Part shown: one piece after another, positions 24,593-33,422 of the stretch
Layout: the number at the start of each line of letters is the position of its first letter
How positions within the stretch are numbered: position 1 is the first letter of the stretch
Source of the DNA: Thermoanaerobaculia bacterium
GTDB lineage: Bacteria; Acidobacteriota; Thermoanaerobaculia; UBA5066
Assembly: GCA_022071945.1 (NCBI GenBank)
Contig: JAJVIN010000006.1
Location: 104,911-168,910 of the forward strand
Length of the DNA: 64,000 nucleotides
Direction of reading: 5' to 3'
Translations under genes and position numbers: made by a program
The notes under the pieces: model-generated
Seen by the model: the letters and a program-made list of their open reading frames with translations, nothing else
Told to the model about the DNA's origin: nothing
Databases searched by the model: none

Positions 24593-26269
24593 ATGGGCGG
24601 ACCTCCGGCGATGGCGGCCACGATCGTCGCCGCGAAAAACACCGCCCGGGCGGGCTGCCGCGCTCTCGTCCCGGAGACCTTCCGGGAACGCGCGAGTCTC
24701 GCCGCCATGGCCTTTTCCGGGATCCTGTTCCTGTCCCTGGAGACCTGGGGGCTCGAGGCGTTCTACAGGCTTGCCTCGCGCATCCTGCCGGAGTTGCCGG
24801 GCTTCAGACTCGAGATCTTCGCGGCGAACTTGCTGCCCGCGTTCTTCGCCGGCCTCGCCGTCCTGATGACGTTCGGCTCCCTGACGACCGCGGTTTCCCT
24901 GCTCTTCCTCTCCGACGAGATCCCGTTCCTGATTCCCCTGCCCGTCCGGCCGGGGACGATCTTCAGGAGGCAGCTGGGACTCTCCATCGCCTACTCGTCC
25001 TCGCCAGCGCTGTTCTTGCTGGCGCCTCTCGCCGGGCTTCTGGCCATCCACTCGGAGCACGCGCTCCTCGCTCTGGCGGCCTTCTTGGCGTCTCTCTTTT
25101 CGGTGATCATCCTCTGCGGCCTGGCCGGTGCCCTCCTCTCGCTCGGCCTCGTGCGGTTGATTCCGCCCGACCGTGCTCGCCTGGTGGCCGGGACGTTCTC
25201 CGCGCTCTCTCTCGGAGCCGCGCTCGTCGGGGCCCGCCAGACCCGCCCGGAGCGGCTTTTTGACCCCGTCGCCGCCGTCGAACTCCTGCAGGGCCTCGCA
25301 TCCGAGCCGCCCTCCACCTCTTCCCGCAATCCCCTTCAGCTCCTTGCCCTTGCCTGCGCGCGCGCCCTGACCGGTGATCCGGGCTCTCTCTACCCGGCCC
25401 TGGGGGCCCTCGGCTTTGCGCTCTTTCTCTTTCTCGCCGCCGCGCGCGGGTTCGCCGGCGTCCACCTCGCCGCGTTCAGGAAGAGCCGGGAAGAGGGGAC
25501 CAGGAGGATCACGAGCGTCAGGGAGCCAAGGGCCGCTCGAACTCTCACCCGGGAGCTTTTCGATGCGGAGGTGAGGAACCTGGCGCGAGACGCCGGAACC
25601 CCCGCGCAAATCGGGTCGCTCCTGGCCGTTCTCATCCTGAACGTCCTGAACATGCGGCTCCTGCCGGTTTCGGACGCCGCGGGCAAGGATCTCGTCTTTG
25701 GGCTTCAGACGGGACTGACGCTGTTTCTCGTCTCGGCTCTCTGTCTTCGCTTCACGTTCCCTTCGGTCTCGACCGAAGGGCGGACGGCGCTCCTTTTGCG
25801 GACCTTTCCGGTGGACCCGTTGCGGGCCCTGGCGGTCAGACTGGCCGTCCACTCAGGGGTGGCGGTCTTTCTCGCGGCGACTCTGACCCTGACCTCGGGG
25901 TTCCTCCTGGAGGTCCCCGCGCCCGCGCTCGCCCTATCGAGCTATTTCGTCCTCCTCGGGGGACTGACGATTCCGGCGATCCAGCTCGGCATGGGAGCCC
26001 TCTACCCTCGTTTCGACGCTCCGAATGCGATCGCGGCTGCTCTCGGACCGGGAGGTTTCGTCGCCATAGGGATCTCCATGCTCCTTGCGATCCCCACGAC
26101 GGCCCTCGCTTCTCGCGAGGTCCTGTCGCTTCTCGAATCCCTGATCCGGCGGCCCTTGCCTCACCTGACTCTCTCCCTCCTGTGGGGAGGAGGCGCGATC
26201 CTGGCCGCCTGGACGTCTCTTCGCCTGGGGCTTCAGGCGCGGCGCACGGCCGATCTGTCGCTCCCTTGA
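24593..26269 (+). CDS. ABC transporter permease, ABC-2-like
   Basis: 558 residues, very hydrophobic, with perhaps 10-12 membrane helices in two halves (LLPAFFAGLAVLMTFGSLTT, SLFSVIILCGLAGALLSLGL, then IGSLLAVLILNVLNMRLL, GPGGFVAIGISMLLAIPTT). A soluble loop near 300-350 (FRKSREEGTRRITSVREPRA) separates them. It starts two bases after the ATPase stop, so the two form an exporter. The pattern resembles the putative ABC exporter family rather than classical ABC-2 permeases. The cargo is unknown. Confidence 0.88.
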   Translation: MGGPPAMAATIVAAKNTARAGCRALVPETFRERASLAAMAFSGILFLSLETWGLEAFYRLASRILPELPGFRLEIFAANLLPAFFAGLAVLMTFGSLTTAVSLLFLSDEIPFLIPLPVRPGTIFRRQLGLSIAYSSSPALFLLAPLAGLLAIHSEHALLALAAFLASLFSVIILCGLAGALLSLGLVRLIPPDRARLVAGTFSALSLGAALVGARQTRPERLFDPVAAVELLQGLASEPPSTSSRNPLQLLALACARALTGDPGSLYPALGALGFALFLFLAAARGFAGVHLAAFRKSREEGTRRITSVREPRAARTLTRELFDAEVRNLARDAGTPAQIGSLLAVLILNVLNMRLLPVSDAAGKDLVFGLQTGLTLFLVSALCLRFTFPSVSTEGRTALLLRTFPVDPLRALAVRLAVHSGVAVFLAATLTLTSGFLLEVPAPALALSSYFVLLGGLTIPAIQLGMGALYPRFDAPNAIAAALGPGGFVAIGISMLLAIPTTALASREVLSLLESLIRRPLPHLTLSLLWGGGAILAAWTSLRLGLQARRTADLSLP

Positions 26270-26280
26270 GGAGTGCTCCA

Positions 26281-26329
26281 CCGGCGGGAGGCGAGCGTCC
26301 ACCGGGGGCGCCACCTCTGTTCCCGCCGG
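26281..26329. terminator. Inverted repeat between convergent genes
   Basis: CCGGCGGGA (26281-26289) and TCCCGCCGG (26321-26329) are perfect 9-base arms with a 31-base loop between the convergent ABC permease and flavoenzyme genes. No T-tract follows on either strand. Confidence 0.3.
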
Positions 26330-26342
26330 AGGAACAGACCGC

Positions 26343-27956
26343 TCAGGCCGCGTTTGCCGGGACGGGTTCGGGGTTCAGATTCGGGACTGCGCGGGCGTTG
26401 GCCGGAGCGGGCGCGATCGGCATGCCATCCGGCAGCGGCTTCGGACGGTGGATGTAGGTCCAGGCGTTCGCCAGCTCCGCTTTCATCCACCGGAGGAACC
26501 CGTGTCCGAACATCACCAGCGCCGACGAGCGGAGGGAGAAGCCGACAAAGCCCGGCCGCTTTCCGGCGTTGTGGTTTCCGTAGATGCCGAGCGCCAGCTT
26601 TCGCTTGGCGATCGAGATGAGGCGCTGCTGATAGAAGCGCATCGGGTAGTACCCGACCTCGGAAAAGTCCTGGTAGTAGGGCGGCACCAGGATCCGATCG
26701 GGGGACCAGGTGTAGACCGGCTTGACCGCGACCTCATAGTAGAGGGCCGTATCCATGAGGAACGATGCCGACATGGTGTCGTAGTCGCCCATCAGGTAGT
26801 ACTTGTCCTGATAGATCGCCCCGAAGAAATACCTGAAGAAGCGCCCGTAGCGCATGTTGTGCATCTCGAGTTCCTTCTGGAACTCCTCGGGCTTCATCAT
26901 CCCGCGGCGCTTGAGGAGCTCGACGGTCCAGGAGACGGAGAAGGACATCTGATCCAGGCCCGGGCTGTAGAAGGGATCGAGGAAGCCCGCCGCGTCACCT
27001 ACCGTCGACCAGCCGTCTCCGCAGACGCGGTCGAGGAAGTAAGGAAGGTGTCCGTACATCCTCGTGTCGTTTGGCTCGATCTCCGCGCCCTCGAGAAGCT
27101 GTTTGGTCAAGGGATTCATCGAGAGGAACCGGGTGAGCTTCTCCTCGGGACTCGCCCCCTGGGGCTCCACGAGACGCTTGTCCCAGACGAGTCCGACGCT
27201 CGTCTCCCCTCCACGCAGCGGGATGAACCAGATCCAGTACCCGAAGCCCACGAAGTGATTCGTGGCCAGGCGCCGGGCGGCAACGACCCCGCGAACGAAC
27301 GGGTCCCCGGGATCGGTTCCTCCGATCTCCTTGCCGTCGAGGTCTTTCACGTTGCGGAACCGGGCCCAGATCGAGGCCGTCTGGTGCTCCTGCAGGGGCT
27401 TGCTGATCCCCTTCTTCCGCGCGATTGCGGCGGCCCTGCCCGTGGCATCGACCACCCACCCGGCGGCGATCTCGAATCGCTGGCCGTCCTTCTCTACGGT
27501 CAGAACGCTGTCCGGTTCGCCCGTCTCGTCCTTGAGCTTGAAGTCGACGACTCTCGCCGGCCGCCAGACCTCGGCCCCCTCCTCGCGCGCGACCGACAGG
27601 ATGTGCTCGTCCAGATGCGCCCGGTCGATCTGGAAGGAGGGTGTTCGGGCCAGCTGCGTGGGTCCGACCTCGCTCGCCTCCCTCAGGCAGGTGACGGAGC
27701 CCCGGTGAAACCAGTAGCGAAAGCCCTGCTTGGCGAGGTGATTCCGTGAGAGGTAGTCGTAGAGCCTCAGGACGCGGGTGAGGAAGTAGGCGCTGATCTC
27801 CACCGTCGACTCGCCGACCTTCCAGTCGAACTCCGTGTTCTTCTCGACGAGAAGGACCGAGAGGTCCGGGAGCCACCTGCGAATCAGGATGGCGGTCGAG
27901 GCTCCCGAGATGGCCCCGCCCATGATGACGACGTCGTACCGCTTCGTGGTATTCAT
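26343..27956 (-). CDS. Flavin-dependent halogenase-like FAD oxidoreductase
   Basis: 537 residues. An N-terminal FAD Rossmann motif (VVIMGGAISGASTA) is followed by VGESTVE, WVVDATGRAAAIA and GDAAGFLDPFYSPGLD, the landmarks of the halogenase/geranylgeranyl-reductase superfamily. YWIWFIPL matches the WxWxIP motif that marks flavin-dependent halogenases and blocks monooxygenation. Such enzymes chlorinate or brominate aromatic or lipid substrates using FADH2 from a reductase partner; no reductase or biosynthetic cluster is seen here. The ATG has GGAG upstream. It may follow the cyclophilin gene in one transcript (gap 88 bases). A non-halogenating reductase is the main alternative. Confidence 0.8.
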   Translation of the reverse strand: MNTTKRYDVVIMGGAISGASTAILIRRWLPDLSVLLVEKNTEFDWKVGESTVEISAYFLTRVLRLYDYLSRNHLAKQGFRYWFHRGSVTCLREASEVGPTQLARTPSFQIDRAHLDEHILSVAREEGAEVWRPARVVDFKLKDETGEPDSVLTVEKDGQRFEIAAGWVVDATGRAAAIARKKGISKPLQEHQTASIWARFRNVKDLDGKEIGGTDPGDPFVRGVVAARRLATNHFVGFGYWIWFIPLRGGETSVGLVWDKRLVEPQGASPEEKLTRFLSMNPLTKQLLEGAEIEPNDTRMYGHLPYFLDRVCGDGWSTVGDAAGFLDPFYSPGLDQMSFSVSWTVELLKRRGMMKPEEFQKELEMHNMRYGRFFRYFFGAIYQDKYYLMGDYDTMSASFLMDTALYYEVAVKPVYTWSPDRILVPPYYQDFSEVGYYPMRFYQQRLISIAKRKLALGIYGNHNAGKRPGFVGFSLRSSALVMFGHGFLRWMKAELANAWTYIHRPKPLPDGMPIAPAPANARAVPNLNPEPVPANAA

Positions 27957-28044
27957 CCTTTGCTCCGAGCCGCGAGGAAACTGGCCTATTGCCGGAACCG
28001 GCCTCGCGAACCGGGATTCTAGTCCCGCCCGGCCCGGGCCGCCC

Positions 28045-30063
28045 TCAAGGGACGGATTCGATACGGCGAATCCTCATGCCCTGCTCGGTCTTGTCGAGGG
28101 TTTCCATTCCCCTGACGACTTCGGCAAAGGCCGTGAACCCCCCGTCGAGATGAGGGTGACGCGAGAGGGTCACGAACCACTGGGAGCCTCCGGTGTCAGG
28201 CCCGCTCAGAGCGATTCCGACCGTCCCTCTCTTGAATTCCACGGGGCTCAGTTCGTCCCGGATCGTGAATCCGGGACCCCCGCTCCCATCCCCTCTCGGG
28301 TCACCGCCCTGAACGACGAAATCAGGCACGACCCTATGAAAGGACAGCCCGTCGAAGAACCGTGCCCGCGAGAGCTTCAGGAACGCATCAACCGTGAGGG
28401 GTGCGAGACCAGCGTCGAGGCTCATCTCGAATTCGCCGGCATCCGTCTGGACCCTCACCCGGGGCTTCTCTGCCAGGGCCAGGCGGGCCATCCGGACGTA
28501 GTCGGAGGCCGGCCGTTCCGTCTGGACGGGCTGCAGACGGCCCTTCACAGCCTCTCTCCCCCACTTTTCTTTCAGCCGTGCCAGGGCTCGTTGACGAACC
28601 ACCGGGTCGGGGCTGTTTGCGAGGAACTCCAGGCGGAGACGAGCCGGCTCGCCCAGGTTCGCCACGGCATCGACTGCCGTCACCTGGAAGTCCGACTCGG
28701 AAGAGGCCAGGGCCCGGGCCGCCGCGGCCTCCCAGCTCTTTGCCAGTTCCGAGTCCGGCAACGCCGCCCGCATCTCGGTCGACCATTCCAGGGCGGAAGC
28801 CTGGACGGCGAGGTCGGCATCCGAGAGTAACCGGACGGCCAGGTCCTCGGCGTTGGGGAAGCTCACCGCCGGAACGGAACCGAGCGTTGCGCCCCTCACC
28901 CTGGCGGCCGGGTCGAGAAGCAGGAGGGAACCGAGACGCAGCCGGTCCGACGAATCGAGCCCCGGCAGCGCTTCCGCCGCCCCCAGCCGGACATCCGGGG
29001 AAAGGCCCCCCTCGTGCAGGAGCCGCATCGCGCGTTCGGGCGCGGAAAAGGCAATCGCCGTCAGCGCGGCTGCCCCTCGCCTGCCGCCACGGCCAAGGAT
29101 TTCGTCGAGCCGGTTGCGCACGGCCTCGGACGAGCCGAGCCGTCCGAGAAGCCTGATGGCACTGAGGGCAACTCCAGGATGCTCATCGCTGGTGAGGACG
29201 AGTGCCGCCGGGACCAGCGATTCCGGAAGGGACACGTGGGCGCCGATCCGCTCGAGAGCTCCGAGGGCCTGGATCCTCACGCTCGCCGAGGGGCGGTCCA
29301 GGAGGGAGATCAGCTGTCGGATGACGCCTGATTCCTTCCGGATTCCAGCGGCCCGTGCCGCCCAGGCAGCGACCTCGTCGTCGGTCGATGCGAGACCCGC
29401 CGACACGATCTCTCCGGTCAGCGCGGGGTGGGGGCGCCTGAAGAGCGCGTACAGGGCTGCCTTTTTCAGATCCCCCTCTTGGCCAGCCGCAAGATCGACG
29501 AGGAGGGGGCCGCTCTTTGCGGCAAACGCGGGACGAAAAAGGGCCAGGGCGGCGGACGGGACAGGTGCCGGCCGGCTCGCAGCCGCGAGCAAGGCTTCGC
29601 CAGCCTCGGGGCTCGAGAACCGCCCGAGCGCGAGGGCCGAGCGCTGACGGACGTCCACATCGGAGTCGTCGAGAGCCCGAATCAGGAAGGAAACGAGCCT
29701 CGGGTCTTTAGAGAGCCCGCAGGCAAAGGCGGCGTCGCGCCTCACCTCGGGGGTGCGGTCCGATAGGAGGACAGGCAGGTAGATGGCCGCTTCTGGCTCG
29801 GCGAGCCGGCCCAGGGACAGGGCGGTCCGGGCCCGGATGAAGGGGTCGGGAGAACCGGAAGCCCGGCCGGCGAGAAGAGGCTGGTACCAGCGGGCGTCCT
29901 CCATGGCGATCAGGCGTGCCAGGATCGGTGCCCGCTCTTCCGCTAAACCCGAGAGGGGACCAGAAGGCGGAGAAAGAGGGCTCTGGCACGATGCCAGTGC
30001 GACGGCGAACGCGGCGGCCTGGAAGGCAAGGGAGCGAGGCTGGCGCGAGACCAGGGGCTTCAC
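28045..30063 (-). CDS. Lipoprotein with HEAT repeats and C-terminal cyclophilin PPIase
   Basis: 672 residues. A lipobox (AVALASC) gives a lipoprotein. Residues about 45-520 are HEAT-like repeats (RTALSLGRLAEPEAAIYLPV, VRRDAAFACGLSKDPRLVSF, VRQRSALALGRFSSPEAGEA). The last 145 or so are a cyclophilin-type peptidyl-prolyl isomerase: FFDGLSFHRVVPDFVVQGGD, PRGDGSGGPG, GGSQWFVTL and GGFTAFAEVV, including the catalytic FHRV arginine. It probably assists folding at the envelope, with the HEAT solenoid as substrate or partner platform. The GTG overlaps the metallophosphoesterase stop (GTGA). Confidence 0.9.
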   Translation of the reverse strand: MKPLVSRQPRSLAFQAAAFAVALASCQSPLSPPSGPLSGLAEERAPILARLIAMEDARWYQPLLAGRASGSPDPFIRARTALSLGRLAEPEAAIYLPVLLSDRTPEVRRDAAFACGLSKDPRLVSFLIRALDDSDVDVRQRSALALGRFSSPEAGEALLAAASRPAPVPSAALALFRPAFAAKSGPLLVDLAAGQEGDLKKAALYALFRRPHPALTGEIVSAGLASTDDEVAAWAARAAGIRKESGVIRQLISLLDRPSASVRIQALGALERIGAHVSLPESLVPAALVLTSDEHPGVALSAIRLLGRLGSSEAVRNRLDEILGRGGRRGAAALTAIAFSAPERAMRLLHEGGLSPDVRLGAAEALPGLDSSDRLRLGSLLLLDPAARVRGATLGSVPAVSFPNAEDLAVRLLSDADLAVQASALEWSTEMRAALPDSELAKSWEAAAARALASSESDFQVTAVDAVANLGEPARLRLEFLANSPDPVVRQRALARLKEKWGREAVKGRLQPVQTERPASDYVRMARLALAEKPRVRVQTDAGEFEMSLDAGLAPLTVDAFLKLSRARFFDGLSFHRVVPDFVVQGGDPRGDGSGGPGFTIRDELSPVEFKRGTVGIALSGPDTGGSQWFVTLSRHPHLDGGFTAFAEVVRGMETLDKTEQGMRIRRIESVP

Positions 30064-30818
30064 AGACCGATCAGGAGCCGATCGCCCAGCATTGCCGGGA
30101 GCCCGGCACGGATGATCTTGGTTCGCGTGGCCCGGGCGTCGTAGGGAACGCGGTCAAAGTAGACGACTCTCTCCAGAGAGTCATAGAGGGCGTAGCTCGC
30201 CCTCGGATTCCGGTCGCGAGGCTGTCCCACGGATCCGGGATTGATCAGGTATCGCTTGCCCTTCTCGAGAACCAGCTTGTTCCGCGAGCCGCGGATCGCC
30301 TCCACGTCGATTCCGTCGGGCTGGAGCGTGAACACGGACGGGATGTGGCTGTGCCCGAAGAAACAGATGTCGACCGCCGACGCCAGCCGGTTGAGATGGA
30401 CGAAGTTCATCGAGGCGTCAAAGTCGGAGAAGATGTAGGCATCCTCGTCGAGCGGGGAGCCATGGCAGACGACGAAGGCATCGTCGACGAGCATGGGTCC
30501 GAGCGGCTGTCGCCTGAGGAAGTCGAGGTTCTCCCTCGAGAGCCGTTCCGCTGTCCACCGCGCGGCGAGAAGGGCCGGAGGATTGAACATCTCCCCTGGA
30601 TCCACCCCGGCCACCACCTTGTCGTGGTTTCCGCGAATCGCGATGGAGGGCTTGGGAAGCGTCCGGAACTTGTCGAGCACCTTGTTCGGATCCGCGGCGT
30701 AGCCGACGAAATCCCCCAGGCAGATCACCTTGTCGAACCTCTTCCGCTTGACCCTGCTGAGGACGGCCGAAAGCGCTTCGTCATTCGAATGGAGGTCGGA
30801 GATGATCAGGTACCGCAC
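30060..30818 (-). CDS. Metallophosphoesterase
   Basis: 252 residues with the full calcineurin-like motif set: ISDLHSN, CLGDFVGY, RGNHDK, CHGSP and GHSHIP, so the two-metal site is intact. It belongs to the YfcE/ApaH-like branch, which hydrolyses phosphodiesters or phosphomonoesters; the substrate is not predictable. The start is a GTG three bases after the shikimate kinase stop, with GAGG upstream. It is coupled to the HEAT-cyclophilin gene. The contrast with the dead phosphoesterase at 56206-57351 is useful as an internal control. Confidence 0.92.
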   Translation of the reverse strand: MRYLIISDLHSNDEALSAVLSRVKRKRFDKVICLGDFVGYAADPNKVLDKFRTLPKPSIAIRGNHDKVVAGVDPGEMFNPPALLAARWTAERLSRENLDFLRRQPLGPMLVDDAFVVCHGSPLDEDAYIFSDFDASMNFVHLNRLASAVDICFFGHSHIPSVFTLQPDGIDVEAIRGSRNKLVLEKGKRYLINPGSVGQPRDRNPRASYALYDSLERVVYFDRVPYDARATRTKIIRAGLPAMLGDRLLIGL

Positions 30819-30821
30819 CGG

Positions 30822-31391
30822 TCAGTCCTCTTCCCAGCCTTTCCGCAGCAAGCTCTGGATCCTTCCGGCCACTGCAGTAACGCTTTCATTCCTTCCCACG
30901 GTCACCACCCAGGTTGCCATCTTATAGCAAGGCAGGCGGGCTTCGTACAGAGCACGGGCCTCCTCCACGGAGCGGAAGCGGGGCCTCTCGACGGCCTTTT
31001 TCCCGATCCTCTCCGCGATCACCTCGAAGGGAACGTCGAGGAAGACGGAAACACCGCACCGCCTGATGAATTCGCGGTTTCGCTCGAACGTGAAGGTGCC
31101 CCCGCCCAGCGAGACGACGGCCGCGGGGAAGACTTCCGTTCCCTCGAGCATCTCGGCTTCCCGGTCCCTGAACCACGCCTCGCCGTGCGTCTCGAACACC
31201 AGCCGGATCGACATCCGGGCTCGCTCCTCGATCGTCCGGTCGAGATCGACGAAGGGGCACCCGAGGCTGGCCGAAAGAGCCCTCCCGACCGTGGTCTTCC
31301 CCGCGCCCATGAAGCCAGTCAGGTAGACGCGGCCGGGAAACGCCGAGGGCCCCCTCACCCCAAAACGGCGCGGCCCGAGCGCTCGGGCCAA
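30822..31391 (-). CDS. aroK: Shikimate kinase
   Basis: Up to 189 residues. P-loop GFMGAGKTTVGRAL, substrate Asp in VDLDRTIEE, RDREAE (Arg and Glu of the shikimate site), LGGG and the lid region ERPRF, with a final ARLPCYKMA. It phosphorylates shikimate on the way to chorismate and aromatic amino acids. The start is uncertain: TTG at 31391 or GTG at 31358; the conserved fold begins at about residue 20, so the later start is more likely. It heads the aroK-phosphoesterase-cyclophilin group. Confidence 0.9.
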   Translation of the reverse strand: MARALGPRRFGVRGPSAFPGRVYLTGFMGAGKTTVGRALSASLGCPFVDLDRTIEERARMSIRLVFETHGEAWFRDREAEMLEGTEVFPAAVVSLGGGTFTFERNREFIRRCGVSVFLDVPFEVIAERIGKKAVERPRFRSVEEARALYEARLPCYKMATWVVTVGRNESVTAVAGRIQSLLRKGWEED

Positions 31392-31419
31392 GGGCCAAGG
31401 ACGCTGCGCGATCCTTTAG

Positions 31420-31452
31420 AAAACGAGAGACCGGCCTTGGCTGACCGGCCGG
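31420..31452 (-). terminator. Probable terminator of accC operon
   Basis: On the minus strand CCGGCC (31452-31447) pairs with GGCCGG (31436-31431) around a 10-base loop and is followed, seven bases on, by TTTTC. It lies about 20 bases after the accC stop. Confidence 0.45.
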
Positions 31453-31470
31453 CTAGCGCGCTCCGGCCGT

Positions 31471-32856
31471 TCACGCCGGCTTCCCCGGTTTCTGGGCGTC
31501 GAGCCACCTCTCGAGCCACTTCGTGGAGACCCGGCCCATACGGACGTCGGGCTCCTGCAGGAGCTTGAGATGAAGCGGGATCGTCGTTTTCACGCCCTCG
31601 ACGACGAACAGTTCGAGGGCCCGCCGCCCCCGCGCCAGGGCCTCCTCGCGGTCCCGTCCATGAACGATGAGCTTGGCGATCAGGGAGTCGTAGTAGGGAG
31701 GGATGACCCAACCGTGGTAGGCCGCGGTATCCACGCGGACGCCTGGGCCTCCCGGAGTGTGAAAGGCCGTGATCATTCCGGGCGACGGAGCGAACGTGAC
31801 CGGATCTTCGGCGTTGATCCGGAACTCGATGGCGTGGCCCAGCCTCGCGAAGCTCGGCTCGGCCTTCTTTCGCCCCGTGCGCGTGATGAACGAAAGGGGC
31901 TCTCCGCTCGCGACCCGGATCTGCTCCTTGACGAGATCGACGCCCGTCACCATCTCGGTGACCGGGTGCTCCACCTGGATGCGAGTGTTCATCTCCATGA
32001 AGTAAAACGACTCGTCCTGGTCGAGGAGGAACTCGATGGTGCCGGCCCCGACGTATTCGACGGCCCGGGCGGCCGCGACCGCCGCCTCACCCATCTGGGT
32101 TCGGAGCTCGTCGGTGAGCGCCGGAGACGGGGCTTCCTCCATGATCTTCTGGTGGCGCCGCTGCAGCGAGCATTCCCTCTCGCCGAGGTGAACGACGTTT
32201 CCAAAGCGGTCTCCGAAGACCTGGATCTCGATGTGGCGAGGTTCCGCCAGGTACTTCTCGAGGTAGACCGAACCGTTTCCGAAGGCGCGCTCGGCCTCCG
32301 TGGTGGCGAGCTCGAAGGCCGCCGCCAGCTCCTTGTCGTTGCGCGCGACGCGCATTCCGCGGCCGCCACCGCCCGCGACGGCCTTCAGGAGGACTGGATA
32401 GCCCATCCTCTCCGCGATGTTCATCGCGTCCTCGACCGAATCGAGAGGCCCTGGACTTCCGGGAACGGTGGGGACTCCGACCTTCTTGACGGTGTCCTTG
32501 GCGATGGACTTGTCCCCCATCTTCCGGATGGCGTCGGGAGACGGTCCGATCCAGGTCAGGCCGACCTCGTGAAGGATTTCCGCGAAGTGCGCGTTCTCGG
32601 CCAGAAACCCGTAGCCCGGGTGAACGGCATCCGCGCCCGTGATCTCAGCCGCGGCGACGAGGCTCGTGATGTTGAGGTAGGAACCCGAAGGGCTCGGCGG
32701 TCCAATGCAGACCGACTCGTCGGCCGCGCGGACATGGAGGGAATCCCTGTCCGCCACGGAGTGGACGGCCACGGTGTGGATCCCCAGCTCCTTGCAGGCG
32801 GCAATGATTCGCAGGGCGATCTCGCCGCGGTTGGCGATCAGGACTTTCTTGAACAT
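31471..32856 (-). CDS. accC: Acetyl-CoA carboxylase, biotin carboxylase subunit
   Basis: 461 residues, near the usual 450. [16 protein letters not shown] at the N-terminus, the ATP-grasp glycine loop [41 protein letters not shown] and EFRINAEDP are all conserved. It carboxylates biotin on AccB using ATP and bicarbonate, the first step of malonyl-CoA formation in fatty-acid synthesis. The start lies six bases after the accB stop, so the two are co-transcribed. The carboxyltransferase subunits are not in this window. Confidence 0.96.
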   Translation of the reverse strand: MFKKVLIANRGEIALRIIAACKELGIHTVAVHSVADRDSLHVRAADESVCIGPPSPSGSYLNITSLVAAAEITGADAVHPGYGFLAENAHFAEILHEVGLTWIGPSPDAIRKMGDKSIAKDTVKKVGVPTVPGSPGPLDSVEDAMNIAERMGYPVLLKAVAGGGGRGMRVARNDKELAAAFELATTEAERAFGNGSVYLEKYLAEPRHIEIQVFGDRFGNVVHLGERECSLQRRHQKIMEEAPSPALTDELRTQMGEAAVAAARAVEYVGAGTIEFLLDQDESFYFMEMNTRIQVEHPVTEMVTGVDLVKEQIRVASGEPLSFITRTGRKKAEPSFARLGHAIEFRINAEDPVTFAPSPGMITAFHTPGGPGVRVDTAAYHGWVIPPYYDSLIAKLIVHGRDREEALARGRRALELFVVEGVKTTIPLHLKLLQEPDVRMGRVSTKWLERWLDAQKPGKPA

Positions 32857-32862
32857 CGAGGC

Positions 32863-33369
<507 letters not shown>

Positions 33370-33422
33370 TGATTCTCCTTTTGTTGCCCTCGGTGCCGGT
33401 CTCCGCTCGCGTTTGGCCTCTT

